DNA from: Conus ventricosus
Lineage: Eukaryota; Mollusca; Gastropoda; Neogastropoda; Conidae
Length of the DNA stretch: 64,000 nucleotides
Direction of reading: 5' to 3'
NCBI GenBank assembly: GCA_018398815.1
Contig: CM031595.1
Span: 46,907,304-46,971,303, forward strand
Numbering within the stretch: the stretch's first letter is position 1; each line of letters opens with the position of its first letter. The notes under the pieces were generated by a model. It saw nothing but the letters and a program-made list of their open reading frames with translations, did no database searches and was not told the DNA's origin. Both the position numbers and the translations under genes were made by a program. Positions 10,724 to 22,680 of this stretch are shown here, one piece after another.

Positions 10724-11142
10724 AGAATTTCAGTCTGGCACAGTGCGCACTATAACCGTGGTTGTACTCAGGCTCCACTGCTTGCTGCTGAGACGCCATT
10801 GCAGGAAAAACTGATATCACTTACGTCAAACTATACACACAAAACCACACTTTAAAGATTTGAATAGGTTATAAAACACACACAGACACAAGTTGACTTC
10901 ACATAATCCTCAGGCAACCCATAATGAAACAAAACTTCAAGGATTTAGTTGTATCGAAGTTTGGGAAACAATCAAAATCAGTTACGAGCACAGCACTCTG
11001 CTACATGTCTCACAGTACAAAGAGCGCCGAAGTGTGTGAGCCTGGCACGGCCCGCACGGCTAGCGTCGCTGAAACACGGTCAGGGTCAGCGGGTCACGCG
11101 AGTTGTACTAAATAGTCTAGTCTGGCAGCAAAAGGAACAGCC

Positions 11143-12340
11143 CTGACGTCTTGGAGAGCCACCTAGAGGACAGTGCCAGCTGAGATGTCTTTCGTGTTAC
11201 TGGGGTTGATGGAAATAAGAAGACGTCTTTGTGAAACGCGCCTGGGGCGCGAGCGTTCCCAGTAGTGTGTTAGACATTGAGAGGGGCAAAGGGCTATGTC
11301 CGAAGAGGAGTCGCCCCCTAGTGTATCCGCCAGCGGGCGGATGACGAGGTAAGGGGAGGGACTGCCGGGTTCCTGGTTCTTAGCTAGGAACTCGGGAAGG
11401 AACTTAAGAGAGACGGAGCGTCTCTGTGGAAGGCAATGTCTCTGGGGTCCCCGCTAAGGGCATGGATCTCGCCTCGCCGTCTGGCGGAAGCGAGGGCGAG
11501 GAGGAAGGTAGTCTTCATAGACAGAAGGTCGAAAGGAATGGAGGACAAAGGCTCAAAGGGGGGTTTATTGAGGACGTCAAGAACAGTGAAGAGGTCCCAA
11601 AGGGGAACACGTCTAGGGGATTGGGCCTCACGAAGAGAAGCCCCTCTGGAGATCTCTCTGAGAAGGAAATCATTCTCAAAGGAAGGTCCGCCCATTTGGC
11701 GGATGGTCGTGCAGGTGGCCGACCTGTAGCCCCGGATGGAGCTAGCAGAGAGGTTAAGGTGGGACAGGAAATTTCCTATTTGGATGTTGGTGGGGCGATT
11801 GTGAGGGACAGAATTGTCTTTGCACCATGAGACCCATTTCCTCCATCTGCAATCGTAAAGGGACTCTGTGCTAGCTCTGCGAGAGGACATGGCTAGGTCT
11901 CGGAGTTCCTGAGAGGCCCCGGCGATGGAGAGGGTATTGAGGACGGAACGGGACCTGTCCGTTCGAGAGGAGGATTTGGATGTTCGCAGCCGGGCTGACA
12001 CAGAAGCCAGGCGTGGAGGTGAAGAATCTGGGGATTGGCGTGAGGGAGGCCCGAACGGGGTTGCCTGAGCATGTCCCACCTGGTGTTCAACTGGAGAGGG
12101 GGTTCGTGAGTGAGGGACTTGAGGTCCGGGAACCAGGACTGAGTGGGCCACCATGGGGCTATGAGAATGAGCCTGGGTCTCTCGAGTCTCGCCTTCCTGA
12201 TCACCTTGTGGAGGATCGGGAAGGGAGGGAAGGCGTAAGCTATGAGGCCGGACCAGGGAAGGGACAGGGCGTCGATGGCGTAAGCCTGGGGGTCCGGGAC
12301 CGGGGACACATACACTGGCAGACGATGGTTGAACCGTGTG
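11143..12340 (-). pseudogene. DIRS tyrosine recombinase, N-terminal and central part
   Basis: The minus-strand reading has the SAM-like core-binding domain (LYDCRWRKWVSWCKDNSV, FLSHLNLSASSIRGYRSA). The first catalytic-box Arg follows (LLALASARRRGEIHAL). After about 11440 the frame is lost (stop near 11384), but related sequence continues to the insertion boundary at 11143. The recombinase of DIRS elements joins the circular cDNA to the target. Both the frame break and the insertion destroy this copy. Confidence 0.7.
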
Positions 12341-12556
12341 GCAAACAGGTCGATCATTGGTCTGAACCAATGTTCCCACACGGTTGAAAGGGTAAGCCGG
12401 CTGAGGGTCCATTCCGTGTGGAGGACAGACTTGGATCGGCTGAGAGAGTCTGCCAGGATGTTGTGAGTCCCTGCTATGTGTCTCGCGCGAAGGGTGACCC
12501 CCTGCGTGTGACACCAGCGGAGGAGGGCCTCTGTACGGAGGGAGAGGCCGATGGAG

Positions 12557-12596
<40 letters not shown>

Positions 12597-13107
12597 TTTG
12601 TTGATGTAACAAGCTACCGAAGTGTTGTCGTGAAAAGGAAACAAATCGGTGGGCGACTTGGACTGGAATTGGAGGAGGGCGAGCCTGACCGCCTCCAGTT
12701 CCAAGATGTTGATGTGAAGACGAGCAGTCAGAGGATCCCAAACCCCCGAGGCGTGACTGCTCTCCAGATGGGCCCCCCAGCCCGAGTTGGAGGCGTCTGT
12801 GTAAAGTTCCAGGGCCTGGGATGGGAGGGAGATGGGAACTCCGGGGGCCAGGGTGGATGGGCTGAGCCACTCCTCCGTGGCCCAAACGAACCAAGGCCCT
12901 AGGGGGATGGTCTGGTTCCAGCTGTCGTTGGTCTGGGACCAACGACGGCGGAACTCCCTCTGAAGCTGTCGCTTTGGAACTCTGCCTAGGGGAATGAGAG
13001 GAGACAGGGACTCCATCATCCCCAGGAGGGAGAAAGTGTCCTTGCCGAAGTGAGGGGAGAGAGGCGAAGGTGGGAAATGAGATCCACTAGGCGAGCGGAC
13101 CTGTCCT
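12341..13107 (-). pseudogene. DIRS RNase H domain and C-terminal extension
   Basis: The minus strand encodes the RNase H signature LYTDASNSGWGAHLE (first Asp), then LHINILELEAVRLAL (Glu) and FHDNTSVACYINK (Asp). A poly(C) run encoding 12 Gly follows, after which the frame shifts into HSIGLSLRTEALLRW, AGTHNILADSLSRS and the DIRS extension DLFATRFNHRLPVYVSP. In the family the Lys is followed by only a few residues, so the glycine tract is an expansion. This RNase H degrades template RNA during reverse transcription. RT itself is missing upstream. Confidence 0.8.
12561..12596 (+). repeat. Poly(C) run of 36 inside the RNase H frame
   Basis: C36 on the plus strand reads as poly-Gly on the coding strand, within a conserved Lys-x-Gly-Gly region of DIRS RNase H. 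The proline-rich plus-strand frame is an artefact. Confidence 0.9.
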
Positions 13108-13146
13108 GAAATAAAGAGCTCTGTGTCAGATATGACAATTGTGAAA
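13108..13146 (+). repeat. 39-bp direct repeat, right copy
   Basis: Identical to 7272-7310. After it the sequence returns to AT-rich intron resembling that before 7272. Confidence 0.9.
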
Positions 13147-13968
13147 CAAAAGTTTTTGTGTTGAGTTCACTTATTTGCAGAATTGAGAAGGAAATCAGTT
13201 CAAGAAAATTGAAAAGAAAGCTGGTGTCGCAGATTTTAGGCACTGGATTTTGTAGCCGCTGATCTGTACTTTCGTCCCATGGTTTCAGGTTTTCAATGCT
13301 GGTTTAGACTGACTCAGAAGAGTTTGGAATGGAGGCCATGGCTGATAGGTATTAAAGAAAGCACAACTTCAGGAGTCTTCCTTCTCTGGTAGAATCCACC
13401 AGAAAGTAATTTTTCTTTCTGTCTTTTATTTGTTGATTTTTTTTTTAAGTTGACCCGGCAGTTACGCAAGTTCGGAATAGATTAGGGCACATGTTGATAT
13501 TTTTTGAAAAATCAAATGGTGTATTTGATTTCAAAGCTCAAGAAATTTTCCAGTTTGCACTATCCCATTCATTATCTTTTTTGCCTCTGTATCAGTGATA
13601 AACGGTGTTATTTTATCTGATTCTTACAAAATATCAGAAGGGAAAAACATTTGTTAAATGAGACAGTGTCCCATATTTAAAAAGTTTTTTTAAGCTTCAA
13701 AATTTATTAAAGTTTTGAAATCATGTGGATAATTGTGTTTGTGAAGTTGATATTTGATTGAATTACATAAACATTGTTTCGGGGAATGGGGGATCTGGAA
13801 GAACTGTAGGCATGATAGAAGGGGAGTTGATAAGTTCCTAGTTTAGCTCACTTAACACTTAACAACACAGCTGCACACATCAGCAATAATATGCACACCC
13901 CTGTGGGTAATTTTCATTTCGTTGTGAAGATGCTATTTTTGTTCACCTTAAAACACCTGTATTAGCAG

Positions 13969-14063
13969 CACTGCGTGTAAATAATGTCAACGACTCCGCT
14001 GGGAAGTTTGAGACCCCGCTGCGCCAGAAAGAGGAGAGGCAGAAGCAGCTGCGGGGCAAATGA
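13969..14063 (+). CDS. Candidate terminal coding exon of the SR-related gene
   Basis: A short GC-rich island in AT-rich DNA follows acceptor ACCTGTATTAGCAG. Entered in phase 1 from the exon at 3332-3441 it forms a Thr codon and then 30 codons (VNDSAGKFETPLRQKEERQK, then QLRGK) before TGA at 14061-14063. The abrupt rise in GC, the charged composition and the exact phase fit support coding. It would make the exons at 5543/5809 an alternative ending and place the DIRS block within an intron. No transcript evidence is available, and the weak polypyrimidine tract is a caution. Confidence 0.5.
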
Positions 14064-15413
14064 CTTAATAGATGTGGAAGGTATTTAGTCCCACCACAAC
14101 TATCTCTGCTTCTAGTTGTTTTCTTTGTTTGGTTGTTGTTGGGTTTATTTTCTTTTCTTTAAAAAAAAAATTAAACGTGTGTGTTGCTTTTCAGTTTTAT
14201 ATTCTCACTACTTGAAGGAATTGGGTTGTGGATTTGGTAGCTAACTGTATGATATCTTGTATATGTGAATGTAAGGTTGTGTTTTATATTGTGAATCAGT
14301 AAGACTTAAGTTTGCTCCCCACCCTACGTTCCCCCAAACCCCTTTCCTCCACTCCCTTCACCTTTTCCTCCCCATCCTTGTTCTATTTCTGGTCCCAGTC
14401 TGTTGCATTGTATTTGCATTAATGTGAATGAAATTGCTTGTACTTTAGGTGTTATGGAATTCCAGGTTTGAATTTGCATTGTAAAATTCATTAACTATCA
14501 TTTGATTGTGCACAGATGTTGTGAGATGATATAAATATATCAGATCATTCACAGAAGGCAAGTTCCTTCCATTTTCCCCTAGAAGTAGTCGATTTTAGAA
14601 GTCTCACATGCTGAAATATTTTGTGTGTGTATATTTATGTGTATGCATGTGGTATTCATATGTTTTGAGTGTATTGTCACAGATTATAAAATCACAACAG
14701 TTTTAAAAGAATTTTTGAAAAACTTAAGATATAACCAGTGATGTAGAAATCAGTGTCTAGTTTAGGAGGGGGTAATGATTATTATTGTTTGATTCATTCA
14801 TTTTTTTTTTTTCAAGAAATGAAAAATTGAATCCAGTTAATCATTTAGATTGGCACTATTTATTACTATCATCATTAACATATGCTCACATTCAAATACT
14901 TTCTGAATGCAAAAGTACCAGTTTTTTTTTCCAGACTGCCTAGTAACAACTCAGAGGTGTCAAGAAAATTACAGGGCAAGGAAAGGAAGAGGAAGGAAAG
15001 GAGATTGGTTTGGGGGATAGTGTAGCAGTGTAAGAGAATAGTGCAGACTTATTCTAGGACTAATTGGGGGGAAAAAAAATCAAATCACATCCAGACCTTG
15101 TTGTTATGCTGCCATCTCATCTTTCCTTTAGTCATAGAGCATCAGAGGGACGTGGATCCATATACAAGTAAACAGTGGAATGCTTAGATAAGTTGATCGA
15201 AATCAGGGTGCTGTGGCTATAAGAAGCTATTTTTGAGAGAATTTCTGTTCTCTTCCCACTACCACTAGCTGTCCACAAAGCACACACACACATATGGGTA
15301 CTCACTCACACATTGTACTTTTGTACAATTTTATGACTGACCAAAGAAAGCTACAATACACATACATACTGTACATGTGTACAGACATCGACATAACTGA
15401 TACAAACTGACAT

Positions 15414-15445
<32 letters not shown>

Positions 15446-17673
15446 ATGCATGCACGGACATTGACTAACTGACATAATTGTCATCTAGTTGGTTGACTTG
15501 ACTGACAAGATTGTCATCTTGTTGATAGACTTGTGTGCTTTTTTTTGTTTCTTTTCTTCTACTCCTTTTTTTCTTCCAGACCTGTATACACAGTACATGG
15601 TAAATGATTGGTATGATTTGAGGCTTTGTTCTTTTTTTTTTCTCTTTTTTTTTCTTCTTTAAAACCAAAATCTTTCAGTTGTAACACAGAACATTCCATT
15701 TGATCTTATGTCATAATGAGAGGTTTGAAATGATCCTGTATGTCGAGTACAGCTTGTTTTGTGGTTTTCTCGATCTCTTAGCTCTGTTTAACATCACACA
15801 TGGTGATATGTTCCACCAAGTTTTACCCATGCCTTCTGCGGATGTTTGCAAAGAAAGCTCATTACGATCACTGATCAGTATTTGCTGCTCTTTGTGAGGT
15901 GGGTCACAACTTTATTGATGAGCATGGATGAATGGAGAGGAAAGCAAAGTGGTGTTTTTTTTCCATTGCAAATACAGTTACTAACTAGTCAGTCTCTGTC
16001 TTAGTGCGGTCTGGTTGGCGTCTTTGGTTTTTTTGTGTTTTTTTTGTGGATAAACGTTAATGAATGATCATTTTTATCAACAGAATTTGTTTTGGTTAGT
16101 CTCAATAAATTTAGTAGAATACTGCACACAAATCTTTGTCCATTCCCAGAAAATCTTTGTTTCGTCTTACTCAGTTGTTTTATCTTACATTTCAATTTTT
16201 TTTTGTCATGCAATTTAAAAAATTTTTTTTTCAAAAATCTTTCTGATTGAATGACATCACTAAATACCTAAAAATGTTACCAGGGTTACAAAATAGCGCA
16301 ACGTACTGTTTGGAAATTCCTGAAATTCTGGATATGGACCAGATTCTCTTGCTGTTTTCATTGTAGCCAAATGTGTTCTTGTTAGAGAGTATCTTTGAAA
16401 CAGATAAGTTGATCTATCAGTATTTGATGTTGCACTGGAAAATCGGATGTGGAAGCGATCATAAGAAACAAAATATTGAACACAACAATGAAACAGTAGC
16501 CAGTGAATCTTCCTTCCCTCCTTCTCCCTATCTATTGGATCAATGCAGCTGATGCTTTGTATTTTGTTTTCCTTTTTGTTTGTTGGTTTTTTTAACATTT
16601 TTTATGACAGATTTTTTTTGCAAAGAACCAGTGAAACACAGAGGCTGGTTTGTTGAACTGTAAAATGCATAGCAGCTTGAAATGTTCCTTGGCCAAAGAC
16701 TCAGGTTTTGCTTTGAAGGTGAATGATGTAATATTATCATGGTATCGAAGGAAAGTACATTTAAAGTGGGTGAAATAAGCGGGAGAGGGGAAGGGAATTA
16801 GATGTTTGCAGGGATGCAAAAATTTTCCATTACTTAATGTGAATGACTTAATATGAATTAAAAAAAAAAGTTTTCGTTTACCTTAACATTTCATGATGCT
16901 ATGCATTAATCATGTCTTGGATGACTTGCACTTTTTTTCGTGATTTGATTTTGTTTTGGCAGAAGTAGAAAGCATATCCATGCCAGCCAAGCACTAATGC
17001 CGTTAGTGTTTTCTGTTTCTTTGTTAACAGACGGTGGAATTCTTCAGGCCTGCTTTGACTCGGTAAACCCCCGTGTTTCCATAGAGAAGCATCTGTCACA
17101 AACTGGATTTACCTGCCTGTCACTTTCCGGTATTTCAATGGGTATATCATGTTTATCAGTTTTCACATCAGTTGAAAAGAATCATGATAGAAAAGGAAAA
17201 AAAATGATGAAGAGGAGCGGACTATTGTAAATATATGGGAGGGGAAGGGGCGGTAGACATGGAGCGTGGTTGTGGAGGGAGATTTTCTTTGTGTTTGTGT
17301 GAGGGGGGAGGGAGGGGTATAGGATGGGGGGGGGGGGGGGATTATTTCTTTTCTGATGTTAATATGTAAGAGGCTTGACTAGTAGGAAGATTATTTCCTA
17401 TTAAAAGTTTGTATCAGGTAACTCAGTTTGTGATTGATCAGTAGGATTAATGATAGTTGTTCAGAAATTGTAATTGTGAAACTAATAATTGTACGGTGTG
17501 TCATCTTTCGGACACAGAGTTTATTTTACATTTCGTATTAATCTGCACGTGTGGTTGGGACTAGTAGGAGGCTTTGGAGTTAAATCATCATGACTTCAAA
17601 AAGTTTCAAAGTTGAAAGTTTCATGAATGATACTCAGTTCAACAGGGCGGCTAAGCTGCTATTTTCAGTTCAG

Positions 17674-17793
17674 GGTGTACAGATTGTAGATAGAGTATTG
17701 CATGTGCTGAAGCAGACACAATGCCCTTAAAACTGGTGTACAGATTGTAGATAGAGTATTGCATGTGCTGAAGCAGACACAATGCCCTTAAAC
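17674..17793 (+). repeat. 61-bp tandem duplication
   Basis: Units start GGTGTACAGATTGTAGATAG at 17674 and 17735, almost identical through AAGCAGACACAATGCCCTTA. Confidence 0.9.
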
Positions 17794-19274
17794 TAGGCAC
17801 AGTGAAGAGATTTGTTTTAGGTGGCCAGTTGTTGACATGAAGCAGTGAAGTAGTCCACTTAGTTGTTCAGTGTGCTGCAAACTGAAAGAATGCTATTCAT
17901 GCTGTGCTGTTGAGGAATCAGAACATTTGGTTAGGGCTTGGGAGGGGATTGGGGTTGAGTTGGGCTCCAAAAAATTGTACATGCTCAGGTGTTCATGAGC
18001 ACAACTTACAGGATATACAGCTTATTTCCGCGTGTGTCTTGTGTCATGTTGTTGTTGGTGTCATAAGTAGTAGTGGGGAAGGGGTGGGTGGGTGGGGGGA
18101 CAAGTGTCTTTCTGTTCATGTTTGTGTGTTGTGGTTGTGAACGATCCTGTTTGGTATATCAGTGCATGAGTAATTTTATATATACTTCATTTTTTCCCCC
18201 CTGTATGCATGGGAGAAAATTGGTGGTCGGAGAAATTGTTCTTGAACCAAAACTGAAATTTTTTTTTGGTTTAAAACTTTTGAATAAAAAAGATCCTGGG
18301 GTAAAAGTATTGGCAGGCTGAGACAAACAATTCAGTAAACTTTGTCATTAAACCTCTGGCTTATTGTCACAATCATTTAGACTTACACTTTCAGAATGCC
18401 CCACACATAAGTTGTGATTAAGCACATGAAATCATCTTTTTACTTAAGGGAGATGGTCTGTGGGAGGCCATCGTCAAAATTCAGTGTCAAGAATAGATGG
18501 AAGTGCTGATGGTCAGGTGAAAAAAAAAAGTCTGATCAAGTATTTCAGCAATGTGTTGAACAACAACCAAGCTTCCTGTTTTTCCAACAGGTAACATTTG
18601 AAATAACATGAAGTGATTTGAAGTGGTTTATTTGAGCAGATAATGAAATTGTTGTAAGTAGTACACTCAAATGTCAACTTCGAAGTAGTTCTCTCTCTCA
18701 GTACTGAAATTTTCTGTTTTCATAGGAACCCTTACATCTCATGCCAGTTTGATGGCATGCTTTTCCATTTTTTTCAGGCCTGTTATAACTGTCGTAGATA
18801 CTGTTGTGCACAGAAAACGTTTCGTTTCTGGTGCTGAAATTTGAGAAAAGTCTTTAGCTTTATCCCCATCAGGGGTATTCACTTTTGACCTCCATAGAAG
18901 TTGCACCCCAACTCCCACCCCCATCCACCTTACCCCTGGTTTTTTTTTTTTTTGACATTGCCAGCTTTCACCCATGTTGGAGTTGCATTTAAGCTTGTCT
19001 GGTGTAAAAGTGGACGGTTATTGGAGCTGCCTATTCTTTGTACCACATCCACAAAGTCACCGACAAGAATGCTTTTCAGTGCACAGAAATTCATCTTCTG
19101 TGTGTGATTGTTGTTGGGTTTCTGTTTGTTTTGTTCTGTTTAATAAAATGTTTACTTTCCAGTGTACTTTTTAAGCCAGTTCAGTATAGCATGAAAAACG
19201 AAATAACCAGGAATGCAGGTAGGGTATCTACAGATTGAAGCAATAGAATTCACAGCAGTATTTGGCATAGAAAT

Positions 19275-19395
19275 TCAGGTTTTGTAATGCATACAAGAGA
19301 AAAAGATGTGCTGATTCAAGTGTCGTAATGTATACAAGTGAAAAAGATGTGCTGAATCAAGTGTTTGAATGCATACATGTGAAAAAGATGTGGTT
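19275..19395 (+). repeat. Three diverged ~50-bp repeats
   Basis: The core AATGCATACAAGTGAAAAAG, then ATGTGCTGA(A/T)TCAAGTG, occurs three times with small differences. The third copy is partial. Confidence 0.75.
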
Positions 19396-19614
19396 CAGAA
19401 AGAGGTAAATGATTATACTTGAACTGAAGGTTCTGTGCTGTCCGAACAATATCCCCAGCTTATTTGGGGCATGACGATGCAGCATGGAGAATATTAATGG
19501 TAATCAGGGAAAAAAATGTTTAATGTAATAATGTAAATTGTCATGAAAGGAAAAAAAAAGCTTGATGTAAATAGCCATGAAGAAACGAGCAGCTCTTCCT
19601 GAGATGGCATTTTA

Positions 19615-20101
19615 AATAAAGAATAGCTCCTTTGTGCATTGTATTTCATTCTGAATAAAGTGTTGTTTCCTTTTCATTCATCTTTTTTAAATGTATACTT
19701 GAAAGACTGGTTTGCTTGTTTTTTGAGTGAATGGAAAATGTTCGGAAATTGTCAGCATCTTGCAGAACAACCATTTAAAACTGCATGTCTACGGTTTCAT
19801 TTTAAAAAAAAAAAGAAAGATCAGCAGCCAGTATCATAAGAATATTCTGAAAGGTGTGAAAACCTTTTCCAATTGAATGAACGTTTAGACTGCAGTCCTA
19901 GTCTACGATTTCGGCGATGTTTAGCTTGTTGGAACTGCATAGGAGATGATTGTATGAAAGTATTCTTATACTGGAAATCAGTTTGTGATTTGTGGAGGAA
20001 CTCTCTTGTGGTTGACATCAGTCTGTGCGTGGTTGACCTAAATTTGCATTTTCATTTGGTTTGGCCAAAATATTTTAAGTTCACAATGCTTTTGAAATAA
20101 A
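19615..20101 (+). terminator. Cluster of AATAAA poly(A) signals
   Basis: AATAAA at 19615-19620, 19654-19659 and 20096-20101. These are the likeliest 3' ends for a transcript using the exon at 13969. The density in AT-rich DNA could be chance. Confidence 0.35.
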
Positions 20102-21775
20102 AGAGTTAAATTTTGGACAGATTGTTAAAATTGATTTTATGGTTTATTCAAAACCATTGCAAGCTCAGTGGGCCTGATGATATATTACAGTGGGGCACTG
20201 ATCAGCACTACTTTGCAGGGTGTTTCTCTCCTTTGAAGAAACATACATTCAAACTTTGACTGAAGGTTGGACTTTAGTTCATCATTAACTTAGTGATCTC
20301 TGCAAACTAGATTTGGATCGCAGGCTTAAATCAAGAGAGACAAGATTCATTATTAGTTCATGGTCTGCATTCCAGAACCAGTGGTTCTTTCACTTAAGAA
20401 CGACTTAAAGCACAGATATATAGAACTACCCTGCTGATCACGGAGCTGCGGAGTGCTATGCTTTTCGGGCAGCATGCTACAAATTTTATGTTCTATACAT
20501 ACAGGCCCCTTTGGCAGGGTCAAGGGGCAGTGCCCCTATAGGGATCAGGTGGAGGGGGAGGGCAACCCCCAACCCCCTCCCAATCCTCCTTCATGAAGCT
20601 GAGACTTTTTTTCTGTTTGTCAGCTCTAAAGTAGCGTTTCATTGTACTCGCCACATATCGACAGTCGAATCCACTGCCATGAAGAGAACTATTTAGCCCA
20701 GATCATTGTATGCCCTGTATATTTATCGTATCTTATATGCTTGAATGTTCATACACAAACACTTCTGTCAACCCCACTATTGTACTCCCTGGTGGTAGTG
20801 AAACGGTATCTGAGAGTAGCACCACCTTGGAAAAACAAAATCCAGGACAGTATCTAGTATTTGTTATGAAAGAAAATGACCATAGGGAGAAAATAACTAA
20901 TATGAAAATGAAGACAAAGGTTATGTTGCATGCTCAAAATTATAAAAATGACTGCATCAATTATTAATATGGCTACTTGATGATGTGGTTTGTTTTGTTT
21001 TCTCTTTTCCACAAATTAGTCTTGAAAGTATGCACCACCTTAAAGAAAAAGAAAGAAAATGAACAAATATTTGCTGCTTTATTTTAGCCATTAGAGAGCA
21101 GAACTTTCTTTGTGAGAATAGCAAACTTATGTTGAGAGTAGCAAACCTCCAAAAAATATAATAATTATTCAGCCTAATTAGATAATGAAAATGGCACGAT
21201 CGCGATGGTATTTATGCGATCCATCAGATCGGGTTTATGTCCAGGCTGACTGCAGATATTAGGCTTGTATGCATTTTTTAAAACTAAAACTGTGTGCAAA
21301 ATTTAAGAAAGAAAAGAAAAGATTGTGGCCTTTTGCACCGTTACGGTGGTGACAATTTTGATTTCTTCATGCCCACGTTGAAGTCATAGTCACTGTTGTT
21401 GATGGATGTGGTGGCATTATCTAGAGGGGGATACTTGTTTTTGCTGGCTTTACAACTATGCAGTTGTTGTCTGTAAAGGGCTTAGTAGGTGGTGTTTTAT
21501 ATACAGATAGATAGATATCGATGTATATTTGTTGGATTGGAATAGGCACCACTGAAAATCACAGGCAGCTCAGCAGCCAGACTGTACCTTTTCTGAGAGG
21601 TTGCCTCATGATTGTTCTCGGTGTTACTACAGCAAGAGGAGGTTGGATGCGGCTGTGCATGGAGTGACTGAAATGAGCATCATGGGATTCTTGCTCCTAC
21701 CAAGGGAATACAAAAGATAAGACTTATGATTCTCTCTCTCACACACACACACACACATACACTAATCACTTAAAA
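20102..21775 (+). other. Intergenic, no gene recognised
   Basis: AT-rich sequence. The segment 20508-20585 is a GC-rich low-complexity stretch (GGGTCAAGGGGCAGTGCCCC, then GGAGGGGGAGGGC) with self-complementary parts, possibly a dispersed repeat. A short CA run lies at 21739-21760. Confidence 0.5.
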
Positions 21776-22680
21776 GTTTATACAGACGGATCCCTATTAA
21801 ATGGCAATGCTGGTTCCGGCTTTGTTATTCTTGATTTGAAAGCAGATAAATCTTTTCATCTTGGAAAGGGGTTTTCTGTCTTTGCGGCTAACTGATAGCA
21901 ATTCTAATGGCTCTGCATTATATTATTGACATTCCACACGCTTTTTCTAGAATACTTTGTTGGTGTCGATTCCAAATTTGTCCTTGAAGCAATGGAATCC
22001 ATTGCTGCTACCAATCGTGCCGAGATTATCACCGAACTAAAAACTCTGATCCATTTCCTTACATCTAGAGGGATAACGGTGGACTTTTGCTGGATTCCGT
22101 CACACTGTGGGATTGTAGGAAATGAATGGGCAGATAGAACTGCCCGTATGGGATCCAAAAACTCTGAAAATTCTGTCTTATCAAAGTACCTTGGAGTCTT
22201 CATGAAGCCTATGGACTCTTAAAAAGTCTTTTGAGTCTTTTTATAACCTGTATAAAGATTCAGTACTCTTTAAAATACATGCACAAGATTCGTCACCAAG
22301 TTGCTGTTCAAGACCTCAGAAATCAACTCGTCCATCTAACTCGTCCATTCAAATTCGTAAACTGTATAAAAAGACGTATGTACATGTACACAAATTTCGG
22401 AAACTGGAATCTCTCTTTTATAGGCTTAAAGTTAACGCTCTTCGTACAAAATTCCACAGAAATTTACAATGCGCTTGTGGAGCAGTCGACAGTTTCAATA
22501 CTCTGCATTTTCTTTTTAATTGTCTCTATTTTAACTCGTCTCTCTCCAACTTCCGACAAAAAGATTCCCTATGCATTTTCCAGAATCTTCACGCCTTTTT
22601 TACATTTGTAAATTCGTTGATGTTAAGCCCAGTTGGCTCGTTTGTGTATTTCCAGGTGGTTGGGTTTTTTTTGTTTTTTT
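21776..22680 (+). mobile_element. Non-LTR retrotransposon 3' fragment with RNase H domain
   Basis: A frame opening with TDGSLLNGNAGSGFVILD carries the first RNase H Asp but is interrupted at about 21895. The next open piece (21926-22222) carries the conserved WIPSHCGIVGNEWADR box, with His and Asp. Downstream, in other frames, a Cys-rich motif CACGAVDSFNTLHFLFNC occurs at about 22467-22526, like the terminal CxC...H...C box of I- and Jockey-like elements. The element ends in A/T-rich sequence near 22680. RT and endonuclease are absent, so it is a 5'-truncated dead copy. Confidence 0.75.

Larger units (their letters stand above)
9548..10840 (+). repeat. 615-bp tandem duplication rich in CA, GA and CT microsatellites
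   Basis: The block beginning CAATACTCACTGTTTCAG at 9594 recurs at 10210, and about 210 bases of unique sequence match with few indels. Each block then passes into AAAACCCACAAACAC and a microsatellite of CA with GA or CT. A third, partial start (TAATACTCACATTTGGG) appears at 10631. Each unit contains one exon-like segment on the minus strand. Microsatellite composition differs between the units. Confidence 0.85.
7957..11142 (-). mobile_element. 3.2 kb insertion nested in the DIRS recombinase
   Basis: The DIRS sequence stops near 7956 and resumes near 11143, while copy 2 (about 51085-51105) is continuous there. CTGAC occurs at 7952-7956 and again at 11143-11147, consistent with a 5-bp target duplication. 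GGCTGTTC near the left end is matched by GAACAGCC at the right end. The insert carries many CA/GA/CT microsatellites, a 615-bp tandem duplication and minus-strand exon-like units. No transposase is recognised, so the class is unknown. Confidence 0.65.
7311..13107 (-). mobile_element. 5'-truncated DIRS-type tyrosine-recombinase retrotransposon, copy 1, with nested insertion
   Basis: Read on the minus strand, the block starts at 13107 in the RT/RNase H connection and carries a DIRS-type RNase H with its C-terminal extension, then a tyrosine recombinase. It ends in a terminal inverted-repeat zone (7311-7621). The RT and gag region is missing. Copy 2 at 50446-51711 confirms the 3' end and shows that 7957-11142 is a foreign insertion. 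DIRS elements replicate through a circular intermediate and integrate by recombinase, normally without target duplication. The 39-bp flanking repeat and 5' truncation are therefore unusual. The coding frames are broken and recombinase residues are lost, so this copy is dead. Confidence 0.8.
14064..20101 (+). other. Probable long 3' UTR of the SR-related gene
   Basis: About 6 kb of AT-rich sequence with no coding region I can support. It holds T-rich runs, a CT microsatellite (15414-15445), G15 at 17326-17340 and two small tandem repeats. It ends in a cluster of AATAAA signals (19615, 19654, 20096). Assignment as UTR is an inference from position and composition. Confidence 0.4.

Noticed and set aside
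9749..10814. Long His/Thr and Ser/Leu ORFs on both strands
   Set aside because: They are readings of CA, GA and CT repeats inside the tandem duplication.
12418..12902. Plus-strand proline-rich ORFs
   Set aside because: They run through the poly(C) tract antisense to the DIRS RNase H.
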